Shown here: one piece after another, positions 17,941 through 25,197 of the stretch
Position numbering within the stretch: position 1 is the stretch's first letter
Layout: each line of letters opens with the position of its first letter
Assembly (NCBI GenBank): GCA_021799715.1
Contig: JAJYZY010000019.1
Coordinates: 1-25,197 of the forward strand
Source of the DNA: Planctomycetota bacterium
GTDB taxonomy: Bacteria > Planctomycetota > Phycisphaerae > WQYP01
Direction of reading: 5' to 3'
DNA: 25,197 nucleotides
Program-made: the position numbers and the translations under genes
The notes under the pieces: generated by a model
The model's input: the letters and a program-made list of their open reading frames with translations, nothing else
Databases searched by the model: none
Told to the model about the DNA's origin: nothing

Positions 17941-18555
17941 ATGTGCCGGCACAACCTTTTGATTCTCATCATGTTCACACCCATTTTATTTTTCGGTCTT
18001 ACCGGATGCAGCAGTTCCGCCCCTCCCCGCGCGGTCATTCAACAACCGCTTAACCCGGCGGTGTTGCAGATTCTCCGATCGTTAGCCAAAGGCCACCAGG
18101 ACAAAACACAACTCGCCTTCCTTGCGGATTTCAAGGGGTTGTCCAAGTCCGTGGGACAATTTAACAGCTATATGTCGCGCAGCCAGGGCAAACTCTTGAA
18201 CCAATTAAAGGCCTGGGCGCAAAAACATCATGTAACCCTTCATTACTTTTATCGACCGGGCCTGTACGGCAAGGCCCAGAAAATCATTGCCGACAATGAA
18301 GGCTCACTGCTGCTGCACAGCAACGCCGCTGATTTTCAAAAGCGTTATCTGATCATGATGTATATGGACTACTCCTGGCAATTGGCCATGGATCAGGCCG
18401 CCAGCACTCAGGCACAGCGCGATCATGCCGGACCAGGTCTGTTAAAATATCTGCGTGATGCCACCGCGGTAAATAAGCAATCTCTGGCCGACCTGTGGAA
18501 ACTTCTGGAACATTACCACTGGAACAAAAGCCACGCTGGCCACGCCGCCAAATAA
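17941..18555 (+). CDS. Predicted lipoprotein of unknown function
   Basis: This is the only plus-strand gene supported in the window. ATG 17941 has GGAG seven bases upstream. The 204-aa product begins with a type II signal peptide: a hydrophobic stretch (about 6-19) and the lipobox LTGC with Cys near residue 23, followed by SSS, so it should be lipid-anchored. The mature part is Gln/Lys/His-rich and largely helical in character, with QLKAWAQKHHVTLHYFYRPG and a C-terminal DLWKLLEHYHW. I recognise no family. It diverges from dnaG and converges with the small membrane protein gene, overlapping its 3' end by 114 bp. The strong start signals and lipobox make it likely real. Confidence 0.75.
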   Translation: MCRHNLLILIMFTPILFFGLTGCSSSAPPRAVIQQPLNPAVLQILRSLAKGHQDKTQLAFLADFKGLSKSVGQFNSYMSRSQGKLLNQLKAWAQKHHVTLHYFYRPGLYGKAQKIIADNEGSLLLHSNAADFQKRYLIMMYMDYSWQLAMDQAASTQAQRDHAGPGLLKYLRDATAVNKQSLADLWKLLEHYHWNKSHAGHAAK

Positions 18556-18792
18556 TAAAATTCCCGCCGTGGGCCACGAGCGGTGACTCACCGAGAGCGG
18601 CTTCGCGCGATTGACGTCATGGCTAACCACATTCGCCTGCACCTCGTATGGGCTTCCTTCCACAGGATTACTGGCCACACTGCTACTTGAAGTTGCGTGC
18701 ACTGGGGTCGCCAAAGCGGCAACGCCGATCAGCGACAATACTGCCAGCCGGGATTGGATATTACGAAACATGGCGGTCGGCTTGTAGCTCAT
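18442..18792 (-). CDS. Small predicted membrane protein of unknown function, last gene of the four-gene export cluster
   Basis: The 116-aa product has an N-terminal signal sequence (hydrophobic core about 15-31, likely cleaved after VHA), a polar Ser/Val stretch, one transmembrane segment (about 75-94, TAGILLFGGVASVAFVPVVM) and a short basic tail. ATG 18792 lies 12 nt after the stop of the preceding gene, and GAGGG overlaps that stop as ribosome binding site. Its last 38 codons lie antisense to the lipoprotein gene. No family is recognised. The tight spacing supports co-translation with its upstream neighbour; the overlap leaves some doubt about the exact 3' end. Confidence 0.55.
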   Translation of the reverse strand: MSYKPTAMFRNIQSRLAVLSLIGVAALATPVHATSSSSVASNPVEGSPYEVQANVVSHDVNRAKPLSVSHRSWPTAGILLFGGVASVAFVPVVMFQKFPQVGQRLLIYRGGITQIF

Positions 18793-18804
18793 ACTGGCTT
18801 ACCC

Positions 18805-19662
18805 TCACTTGTTAATCGATTTCGATTTGGGGGGCTTGTGCATCGGTGGCGGCCATGGGTCGGGACAGGGTCCAGGTTTCCATTTGCCGGCTTCAAGATA
18901 CGTAAGTTGCTTCGGTTCATAGTATTTCACCGCAGCACGACATACACTGACCCAGACAGCATTGCCTTGTCCCATGACGCGAGCATCGGTCGATGGATTA
19001 CGGTCGGCCAGGTACACCATCGCCCGGAAACAAAACGCGCGTATCCATTTCTGCGTCAGAAATCCCAAGTTGCCGTTGATCGGCCCGCTATGGATATTGT
19101 GGCCACCGTGATTCACCATTATCTCCCATGCCCTAAGGGCCTGTACGTATGGGTTCTTTGGATCGGTGTTGTATGCATGCAGTAAATAAATTGAGAAGGC
19201 CGCCCGCCCAGCCTTGTTTTCTTCAGACATGGCTTCACGGGCCAGCATCACCCACCCGTTGGTGTAGGTCGGTGCGATGACAACAGCACGGTGCAATATG
19301 GCCATTGACCGCCTGTGCAGGGCTTCTTCCGTCACGGTGCTTGTAAAGGACAAAGCGGGCGAATTGAGGTAGGCGGCGTAACGTGCTAATGCTTTGGCCT
19401 GCCAGATCGCTGGCAGGCGATTTTTCTCGTCTTTGAGCACTTTCAAGACCGGAAGGTATGGGTCGGCCCCAAAAGATGGAAATCCTGGAGTTAACGCCCG
19501 TTGGGCCGCAACTTTGAGAGCCCGTTTAAGTTTGGTAACAGCAGCTACGCCGGCTGTACGCGGCCGGAAAACAGGCTTGCCCGGCCCGGTCGCCAGGATA
19601 ACGGCGCACGAAGCAAGGATGGGCACGCCAAACACCACAGTAAATTTGTTTTTATTTACCAT
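18805..19662 (-). CDS. Sec-targeted helical protein of unknown function (TPR-like character)
   Basis: The 285-aa product starts MVNKNKFTVVFGVP with a hydrophobic segment (7-26) that is a signal peptide or N-terminal anchor. The body has paired amphipathic helices rich in Ala/Arg/Leu (HRRSMAILHRAVVIAPTYTN, AFSIYLLHAYNTDPKNPYVQ) spaced as in tetratricopeptide-like repeats, though no clear TPR consensus is met. The C-terminus is Pro/Lys-rich (PCPDPWPPPMHKPPKSK). The chosen start, ATG 19662, overlaps the upstream stop by 7 nt (ATGGTAA), implying translational coupling; the frame's longer N-terminus to 19800 would overlap the upstream gene by 145 bp and lacks a signal sequence. The function is unknown; the protein may be a scaffold partner of the cluster's secreted proteins. 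Confidence 0.7.
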   Translation of the reverse strand: MVNKNKFTVVFGVPILASCAVILATGPGKPVFRPRTAGVAAVTKLKRALKVAAQRALTPGFPSFGADPYLPVLKVLKDEKNRLPAIWQAKALARYAAYLNSPALSFTSTVTEEALHRRSMAILHRAVVIAPTYTNGWVMLAREAMSEENKAGRAAFSIYLLHAYNTDPKNPYVQALRAWEIMVNHGGHNIHSGPINGNLGFLTQKWIRAFCFRAMVYLADRNPSTDARVMGQGNAVWVSVCRAAVKYYEPKQLTYLEAGKWKPGPCPDPWPPPMHKPPKSKSINK

Positions 19663-20996
19663 GGTTGCACCGGGTTTATATCCACAGTCGGAGCTGGCGA
19701 TAATAACATGCCGCCATTCCAATCCCAAGCATCCGCAAAAGGCGGCGCGACTTTCCATTTGGTAATTTTGTCTGTATTCACAACGCCGTTCGGTCCCCAC
19801 TGTTCACCGGTTCCGTAGAGGGTAAGTACCATTGGAACCAGTGCCCCATTCCAAAGGGTCAATTGTGGGTTCGCGGGGCAGTTGATTTCCGTACTCGCTC
19901 CGGTGTTGGTTTCCGTGGTCTGTGTTACTGACAAATCGAGCCCGAAATCGCTTTCCGGAATACTTCCTGAGATTGATCCACCAATCTCGACCGCCACACT
20001 TGACCCCGCCATCACCGTGACGCTTGCCCCTTGGCCCGCAAGCGCTTGTACCTGAGGCCCGACCAGCGCCGGTGCCCCACCCGACGGTCCGTCTGTCTCG
20101 CTGTCCCAAACGGTATCATATTCATCATGCACGAAGGGGTGCCGATTTCCATATTGGGCAGAACCGGTGGTGGTATCGGTCGCCTCGCAGCTTATGTCCC
20201 CGGGACCCGCTGGGTCCACACCATAAACATCTACGGGATTGTCTGTCGAATAGCTTCCATCGAACTGGATATTATCACTTAAGCTCCAGTTCCACGTGTA
20301 ATTACCCGATCCGCCGGTTGCATACGCTGTATATGCTGAATCCACATTCGGCGGTGGAACATATATTGGCGGGTATCCCACAAGAGTTCCCGGCCCATTA
20401 TCAATAATCACATACGGCGGCCCCAAAATGTCTACGGCTAATTTCTCGACCTCAAAATCTTCCGTATCCGAATTACCGTATCCATCGCCCTTTGAGGTCT
20501 GTATGGATATGCCGGTTAAAGTCACGGGATGTTCTCCTGTGGAGGCATTTTGACTGGCTTGGACGGTAACGTCAACTTCAAACGTCGAATTGGGGATGCT
20601 GCCGGTAATATTGAAATCCTCCGTCGTTGCCGTTGAATCGGTCACGTTGACGATCGCACCCTTCCACGCCACCGACACGCCCGTAATCGTGGTTTGGTTA
20701 TCCACGGCTACCTCAAAGGATTCGCCGGTAATTGTGGGGGAGTTGCCCTCCGGATCGGCAGTTCCCGCAAACGGAATCACCTCAAAATGCGCGGTTGTAT
20801 ATTGGCCGGGATTAATCTCGTCTGCAGAGAACTGCGGGTTACCGTCAGTCACCGTCAGGTTGGCACCCGCAGCCTGAGTAGTGGTTGCAAATACCAATGG
20901 AGCGACGACCGCCAGTAATAACATCAGCAATGCCAAATATCGTGTTGAAGAAACTTTTTTCCCCAACGCTACCCATTGTTTTGACGCTCTGGCCAT
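19656..20996 (-). CDS. Secreted beta-rich protein of unknown function (Ig-like character)
   Basis: ATG 20996, with AAGGAAG upstream, gives 446 aa; a GTG at 21032 in frame is less likely. A Sec signal peptide (about 1-41, basic MARASKQWVALGKK, hydrophobic LALLMLLLAVVAPLVF, cleavage near TQA) precedes a Thr/Asn/Gly/Ser/Asp-rich, acidic, strand-rich body. Residues 45-175 look like a domain with a repeated pattern (ITGESFEVAV / NITGSIPNSTFEVDV). A Pro/Tyr-rich hinge (IYVPPPNVD) follows, then an Ig/PKD-like segment GGSGNYTWNWSLSD, and a third segment ending NPVQPW. There are only two cysteines. The start overlaps the upstream propeller gene's stop by 28 nt, and the next gene overlaps its own stop. 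No family is recognised; an extracellular structural or binding role is inferred. Confidence 0.75.
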   Translation of the reverse strand: MARASKQWVALGKKVSSTRYLALLMLLLAVVAPLVFATTTQAAGANLTVTDGNPQFSADEINPGQYTTAHFEVIPFAGTADPEGNSPTITGESFEVAVDNQTTITGVSVAWKGAIVNVTDSTATTEDFNITGSIPNSTFEVDVTVQASQNASTGEHPVTLTGISIQTSKGDGYGNSDTEDFEVEKLAVDILGPPYVIIDNGPGTLVGYPPIYVPPPNVDSAYTAYATGGSGNYTWNWSLSDNIQFDGSYSTDNPVDVYGVDPAGPGDISCEATDTTTGSAQYGNRHPFVHDEYDTVWDSETDGPSGGAPALVGPQVQALAGQGASVTVMAGSSVAVEIGGSISGSIPESDFGLDLSVTQTTETNTGASTEINCPANPQLTLWNGALVPMVLTLYGTGEQWGPNGVVNTDKITKWKVAPPFADAWDWNGGMLLSPAPTVDINPVQPW

Positions 20997-23962
20997 TTCA
21001 ACATCTTCCTTTCTTGTTGTTTTTGGGTCCACCGCCTAAACAGGCGTTGATACGCAACGCCGTCCTGCGGAAGTTTCTCTTTTTTATGCTTGGATTCCCA
21101 ACTGTAACCGAACAACTGGTAATTATCCGTACGGAAATATATATGTTCGGCAGCGACGGGCATGCCCACGTCCGCTGCCAGCGACGCCAAGTAATAGCGG
21201 GAGAAGACCGGCCACCCCGCTGCGGGCCGCTTGCCCACGAGATCCGCCGCAGCCCGGCTCCCCGGCCCGCCCATGAGCAAAAAGTGGCACAACTCTACCA
21301 CCGCCGGCCGGGCGTCTGTTACGAACGCGCCGGCATCGGCCTGCCTTAGATAAAGCAACTGACGCATCACGGCTTGCACAGCTAGATCGGCTGGCGAAAG
21401 GTGGGCCTCGAACAACCGGAGAAGTTCCCGGCAGCCAGCCGGTGTCGCCCAGAGGCGGTGCCTGAATGCGGCCTGTGCTTGCCCGATTTTGTGTAAGATT
21501 CGCCAGCGGTTGGCCGGGGCCGCCTCCCGGAGCTGTTGGATGAGTTGCTGCGGGACGGGAGGCGTGGGAAGCGGGCGCGGGTGCGGCCTTAACACATCCC
21601 GGGAGAGTATTTCCTGCCGAGCAGTGCTCATTGCATCCTGGTACACCATGTGCCGGGTCATACCGTGGCCTAATTTGAATTGCAGGAGATCACCGCGGTA
21701 AAAAATCTTCGCAACTTCCGCCACTTCCTCGGAGGGAATCGGGGTGCGTCGCCACTGCTGCCAAGATCGGAACGGCCGGTGCTCCAACACAAGCGGTGGC
21801 ACAACCCGCTGCTTTGGAAGTGCGAACAAACGATCAATGAAAATTCCACTGGTAATGGTATTGGTTGAGTGGTTCCGATCGACGCGGATGGTAAGCATTC
21901 GCCCGCCCGCCGCCGGGAGGACAACGAGAAAACGCTTGTAAACGCCATTAAAGAAATTAGCCACACGGGCCGCTGAATAGACAGCTGCGGACGCGAAAGC
22001 CCGGACACCGGGTCCGCCGTTGAATGGGAGCTTTCCGTAGGATTCCAGTGACAGCCGTTTGGTGGGGCGAATTTGGATCCCGTAATCACGAGGGCGGTTC
22101 CAAGCTCCCGCGTGTGCATCGTCGTTCACGAAGTACAGAGACATAACGTATGTCCCCGGCGGCAGAGCCAATGTGAAGTATAAATTTGGGCCGTCAATGG
22201 TCGGGCTGTATGCCTCGCCATGGTCGTCCCAACTGGACATGGTGCGTGAGCCCGTCGACGGGTTTTCCAAGGCGCGGGGGTCGGTAGTAAATTTATTACT
22301 CACCCACCGCCGGATTCCGTCTTTGGGATTCCAATATTGGTTCATATACCCCTCGCAGGAGGCGTGGAACCACCCGGCTTCGGAGGTAAATTGGTCAATA
22401 ATGTGGTTCATGGCCCCCAAGTAACCCTGGAGCCGCCCGTAGTTATCCAACTCGTTGCCTCGCGTCCTCCAGTCGTCGCTTAGCGAGATAATTTCTGGGG
22501 CGGTGGACCGGTCAGGCCTGATTTTCACCAGCGCATTGCGCAGGGCCACAATTTGCTGAACGCTTGGCACTGCCGCCGCCTTTGGATAGCTCACCATCAC
22601 CGGCATGAGCATCCGGTTCGGGGCGGTGATTTGCGCCAACGGTGTTCCGTTTGCCGGTTTCAGCCAGTCCGCGAGTTTGCCGGGGTTGATTACGGATACG
22701 CCATGGCCATAACGTCCAACAAGTACCTTGCCATTGGGCAGCGGCAGAATGGCCTGCACGTAAGAATCCACCTTGGCGAAACGCGGGTCGCCGTCGGTGC
22801 GGTAGATATGCTGGCCGTGCGGGCTGATAACCATGCAGCCGTCCCGCCAGAAGCCCAGCCATAAGTTCCCGGCGGCATCGCGGGCGATACAGGTAATATG
22901 TTCGCCGGAGAGCAGATTCGCCAATTGTGCTTCAGGCGGGGCGTGAAAACCCGCTGGCGGATGGAACAGCCCCAGCACCCGTGCCGCATAATCGCGGCCC
23001 TGCTCAAAACGCCAACTTGCCCCGCCGTTGCGGCTTACCGCAAGGCCGGAATCGGTACCGACGTACAAGCTCTGGTGCCGGGCGGCACGGGCGATCTGGT
23101 AAGCGGAAAGTTCCCCGTGGACCCCCTGGGCAACGCGTGAGGTTGCGATTGCATTAATCAGGCTGTCAGGAAGCCCGTCGCCCGTTGCGGATGCCGGTGT
23201 ATGAAATGGCCCGGTGATCACCCGCCACTTGTATGGATCACGAAATCCCGGCAGCGTCGATAGCACCATTTCACCCTTGGACAACAACGGGCGGTGGCGT
23301 TCCGGCGTGCCGATATCCAGCCCTTCGCATTGGGTGCCCACGATCACCTTGCCCTGCGGCAAAAAGCCGATGGCATTGATCTGGTTGGAAGGCAAACCGT
23401 TGGCGACGGTGAGGTAATGCCAATCGTGCCTGCGCGTGGAATAAATGCTGATTCCGGCTTCGGTGCCCAGCCAGACCGCGTGGGTATACGGGTCAACACC
23501 AATACAAAACGGATGCGATCCCAGCGGGCCGAATCGGCCCTTATGCACCAACGGCAGAACATCGTAACGCTGCCAGGGTTTATTACGGTTTATAAAAACA
23601 TCCACGCCATGGCGATCTGTACCGGCCCAAACCCGGGCTTTATCATCAATGGCAATGGCATAGCAGGAATTATCTGAAAGGCCATTGGCTTTGGAGAAGT
23701 GCAACCAGCGCTTTCCCTGCCTCGCCCAAGGGCGATATTCATATATGCCGTGTCCTTCCGTGCCAACCCACACGCATTGACGGAATTTATCCCAGGCCAT
23801 GCAGGTGATAAATTTAGCTGGGCAGGAGAGCTGGCGTTCCGGACATTTAGGAGCGGGTGCCGGTACACTGGCGGCGCGGAGAAAGCCAGCCAACAGCACC
23901 GGCCCAAGAGCGATAATACTCGCGCGCCGAAACAGAATTTTTCCCTTTAGCCCCAGTGCCAT
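20969..23962 (-). CDS. Secreted seven-bladed propeller protein (two-component regulator propeller repeats) with malectin-like segment
   Basis: ATG 23962 gives 997 aa; the frame also has a TTG at 23980. A signal peptide covers about 1-31 (FRRASIIALGPVLLAGFLRA). Seven Reg_prop-type blade motifs follow: WVGTEGHGIYEY (65), WAGTDRHGVDVF (112), WLGTEAGISIY (164), VGTQCEGLDI (208), VGTDSGLAVS (301), WLGFWRDGCMVI (368) and VGRYGHGVSVI (415). A 60-90-residue excursion lies between blades 4 and 5. Residues about 485-720 contain SLSDDWRTRGNELDNYG and a beta-sandwich-like region (FTLALPPGTYVMSLYFVND, GIFIDRLFAL) reminiscent of malectin/carbohydrate-binding folds. The last 200 residues are helical. There is no histidine kinase or DNA-binding domain, unlike hybrid two-component proteins with this propeller. 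An extracytoplasmic binding role, perhaps for glycans, is inferred. Confidence 0.8.
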   Translation of the reverse strand: MALGLKGKILFRRASIIALGPVLLAGFLRAASVPAPAPKCPERQLSCPAKFITCMAWDKFRQCVWVGTEGHGIYEYRPWARQGKRWLHFSKANGLSDNSCYAIAIDDKARVWAGTDRHGVDVFINRNKPWQRYDVLPLVHKGRFGPLGSHPFCIGVDPYTHAVWLGTEAGISIYSTRRHDWHYLTVANGLPSNQINAIGFLPQGKVIVGTQCEGLDIGTPERHRPLLSKGEMVLSTLPGFRDPYKWRVITGPFHTPASATGDGLPDSLINAIATSRVAQGVHGELSAYQIARAARHQSLYVGTDSGLAVSRNGGASWRFEQGRDYAARVLGLFHPPAGFHAPPEAQLANLLSGEHITCIARDAAGNLWLGFWRDGCMVISPHGQHIYRTDGDPRFAKVDSYVQAILPLPNGKVLVGRYGHGVSVINPGKLADWLKPANGTPLAQITAPNRMLMPVMVSYPKAAAVPSVQQIVALRNALVKIRPDRSTAPEIISLSDDWRTRGNELDNYGRLQGYLGAMNHIIDQFTSEAGWFHASCEGYMNQYWNPKDGIRRWVSNKFTTDPRALENPSTGSRTMSSWDDHGEAYSPTIDGPNLYFTLALPPGTYVMSLYFVNDDAHAGAWNRPRDYGIQIRPTKRLSLESYGKLPFNGGPGVRAFASAAVYSAARVANFFNGVYKRFLVVLPAAGGRMLTIRVDRNHSTNTITSGIFIDRLFALPKQRVVPPLVLEHRPFRSWQQWRRTPIPSEEVAEVAKIFYRGDLLQFKLGHGMTRHMVYQDAMSTARQEILSRDVLRPHPRPLPTPPVPQQLIQQLREAAPANRWRILHKIGQAQAAFRHRLWATPAGCRELLRLFEAHLSPADLAVQAVMRQLLYLRQADAGAFVTDARPAVVELCHFLLMGGPGSRAAADLVGKRPAAGWPVFSRYYLASLAADVGMPVAAEHIYFRTDNYQLFGYSWESKHKKEKLPQDGVAYQRLFRRWTQKQQERKMLKWPERQNNG

Positions 23963-24029
23963 TTCAACCCCAAGTTCCAACGGCGACTTAAATAGTACCC
24001 CAAGTATTTTGGCGCAGCTGATTCATGCC

Positions 24030-24069
24030 AAAGTACCATGCGGAGGATAATAATGTCAAAAAAAAAAAA
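24030..24069 (-). promoter_or_regulatory. Candidate promoter of the four-gene export cluster
   Basis: A perfect -35, TTGACA (24054-24059), and a weak -10, TACTTT (24030-24035), at 18 bp, directly preceded by a run of 12 T (24058-24069 on the minus strand) that could act as an UP-like element. The leader to ATG 23962 would be about 60 nt. Confidence 0.4.
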
Positions 24070-24084
24070 GCAAGTGAAAAATTG

Positions 24085-24112
24085 AAAAAAATCGGGCCGC
24101 CCGGCCGCGGGC
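24085..24112 (-). terminator. Possible rho-independent terminator just upstream of the export cluster
   Basis: On the minus strand, GCCCG (24112-24108) pairs with CGGGC (24103-24099). An alternative CGGG/CCCG stem (24103-24100 with 24096-24093) runs directly into a T7 tract (24091-24085). It would isolate the cluster from upstream transcription. Confidence 0.4.
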
Positions 24113-24583
24113 TTTGGCGGGACGTAAATTCTTTGGATTTATTTTTGAACAGCCCCAATCGGCTCCGGTGCCGGGGTCCTGACTCCATTGGGTCAGCGGG
24201 GCGACGGAAAACCGTCATGTGGAGCCATGTTTTGCGGTTTTCCAAGCCGTTGATCAGGCCGCCGAGCGCTTTTCCAATGACCTCGCTTTCGGAGCGAAAC
24301 AGTGAATGTTGGCAATCGCTATTCAAGCCCCGATGGTAGGCAAGCTTAATGAAGGGAGTGCACGGCCGAGCCGCGCAAGTGTGAAAACGTTTTTGCGGCC
24401 AGCTCTGGTAGACATTCCATTTACTTCAGTCAAATTGGTGGCGATGGAAACGCATGCTTGATCCAGTTGGCACGGTAGAAATTAAAGCCGAGCGGGAATT
24501 TGGACGTTGCAATGAGAATTTGATCGGCGGGGGCGATGGATTTCTGATGGACCACTGGATTTTCAGGCATGAAGGCCATGGGA
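24113..24583. other. Gene-poor stretch upstream of the export cluster
   Basis: About 470 bp with no intact gene recognised. Frames here are short and change often. The only segment with protein-like character is the 49-codon minus frame listed separately. No tRNA-like fold or transposase motif was seen. Confidence 0.5.
24430..24579 (-). pseudogene. Possible remnant or small ORF (49 codons)
   Basis: ATG 24579 (or 24570) to TGA 24430 encodes a peptide with unusually protein-like composition, including NPVVHQKSIAPADQILIATS and FYRANWIKHAFPSPP. It has no ribosome binding site. Its 5' end abuts the 353-bp-period repeat unit (24584 onward), so it may be the C-terminal stub of a gene truncated by repeat insertion. 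The family is not recognised. Confidence 0.25.
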
Positions 24584-24844
24584 TATACCCTATGCGGAAC
24601 GTGGTGCTACACTATTAAGAAGCGAAAAATGCGGATGCGTTCTGATTTCGCGGCAATAATACGAGGTAAGTGTGTCCAGTTAATAGCCGTGTGGAGTATA
24701 CATGCGTTTGTGTTCTCGATGGCGCGCTGTAACGGTGGATTGAAAAACCGGACCACGGATTGCCCGGATGGCACGGATACTTGGGGTTTGGCGGCGGAAG
24801 GCGGTGCCTGCCAAATCGCCATTTGCCGCGCGGAATTGTATCCA
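24584..24844. repeat. Direct repeat, unit 1 (261 bp)
   Basis: It aligns without indels to 24937-25197 at a constant offset of 353 bp. The two ends of the alignment are TATACCC and GAATTGTATCCA. The 3' third (about 24728-24844) is essentially identical between copies, while the middle (about 24656-24727) has diverged. No coding function is apparent; frames across it are accidental. Confidence 0.9.
24752..24779 (-). repeat. Three 9-bp ATCCGnnnn units, with inverted partner at 24904-24931
   Basis: Minus-strand units ATCCGTGCC, ATCCGGGCA and ATCCGTGGT form a small tandem. A similar run in opposite orientation lies at 24904-24931, pairing at most positions over 28 bases, so the two could form a long hairpin across 124 bp. 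Such units are often seen in intergenic DNA of planctomycetes and relatives (general knowledge). A copy of the same tandem occurs in repeat unit 2 near 25105-25132. Confidence 0.6.
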
Positions 24845-24936
24845 TAGCGGCAGGCAACAGGCCTTCCGCGACGAAAGCGGATCAGCATCAATACCTTCCC
24901 TCTTATCCGTTTAATCCGGGCGATCCGTGGTTGCTC

Positions 24937-25197
24937 TATACCCTGTGCGGACCGTGGTGCTACGCCATCAAAAAACGAAAAATGCGGATGCGTTCTGATT
25001 TCGCGGCAACAATACGGGATCAGGATGCCCCGTTGACAGCCGTGTGGAGTATACATGCGTTTGCGTTCCCAAGGGCGAGCTGTAACGGTGGATTGAAAAA
25101 CCGGACCACGGATTGCCCGGATGGCACGGATACTTGGGGTTTGGCGGCGGAAGGCGGTGCCTGCCAAATCGCCATTTGCCGCGCGGAATTGTATCCA
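24937..25197. repeat. Direct repeat, unit 2 (261 bp, reaches the window edge)
   Basis: Second copy at offset 353 from unit 1. The window ends exactly where the seen similarity to unit 1 ends, so whether the repeat or a further unit continues to the right cannot be known. Confidence 0.85.

Noticed and set aside
24607..25167. 186-codon minus-strand frame across the direct repeats
   Set aside because: It consists of translated 9-bp repeats (IRAIRAIRG-type peptides) and shows no start signal; it is a by-product of the repeat.

Overview
The window is about 25 kb of a bacterial chromosome of moderate GC. All but one of the convincing genes lie on the minus strand, so the biological reading order runs from right to left. 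The housekeeping genes (dnaG, rpoD, folC, ychF) are intact and typical of a Gram-negative-type bacterium. The two-partner secretion pair implies an outer membrane. The beta-strand-repeat adhesin, the secreted seven-bladed propeller protein with a malectin-like segment, and the nine-base ATCCGnnnn-type intergenic repeats suggest a Planctomycetota/PVC bacterium, perhaps from the Phycisphaerae. That placement is inferred from style, not from a marker comparison.

Layout from right to left. (1) 25197-23963 is gene-poor: two 261-bp direct repeat units at a 353-bp period, a possible gene remnant of 49 codons, a possible terminator and a promoter. (2) 23962-18442 is a tightly packed cluster of four uncharacterised genes whose products are predicted to be secreted or membrane-bound: a seven-bladed propeller protein (997 aa), a beta-rich secreted protein (446 aa), a helical Sec-targeted protein (285 aa) and a small membrane protein (116 aa). 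Their ends overlap or almost touch. The last gene overlaps, tail to tail, a plus-strand lipoprotein gene (17941-18555). (3) 17825-13629 is dnaG followed by rpoD, the core of the macromolecular synthesis operon without rpsU. (4) 13436-8117 holds a LOG-family nucleotide hydrolase, folC, an aldehyde dehydrogenase and ychF. (5) 7557 to the left edge is a two-partner secretion locus: an Omp85-type TpsB transporter, then a very large TpsA exoprotein that runs off the window after at least 1776 codons.

How the parts work together. DnaG starts Okazaki fragments and RpoD is the primary sigma factor. FolC makes folylpolyglutamates and YchF is a translation-associated ATPase/GTPase. TpsB would export TpsA through the outer membrane, recognising its N-terminal haemagglutination-activity domain. 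The most notable observations are the exact 240-bp (80-residue) modular repeats in TpsA, the unknown four-gene export cluster, and a recurring arrangement in which genes without a Shine-Dalgarno sequence (dnaG, folC, aldehyde dehydrogenase) have a -10-like hexamer 6-8 nt before their ATG, which suggests leaderless mRNAs. No tRNA, rRNA, CRISPR array or intact transposase was seen.
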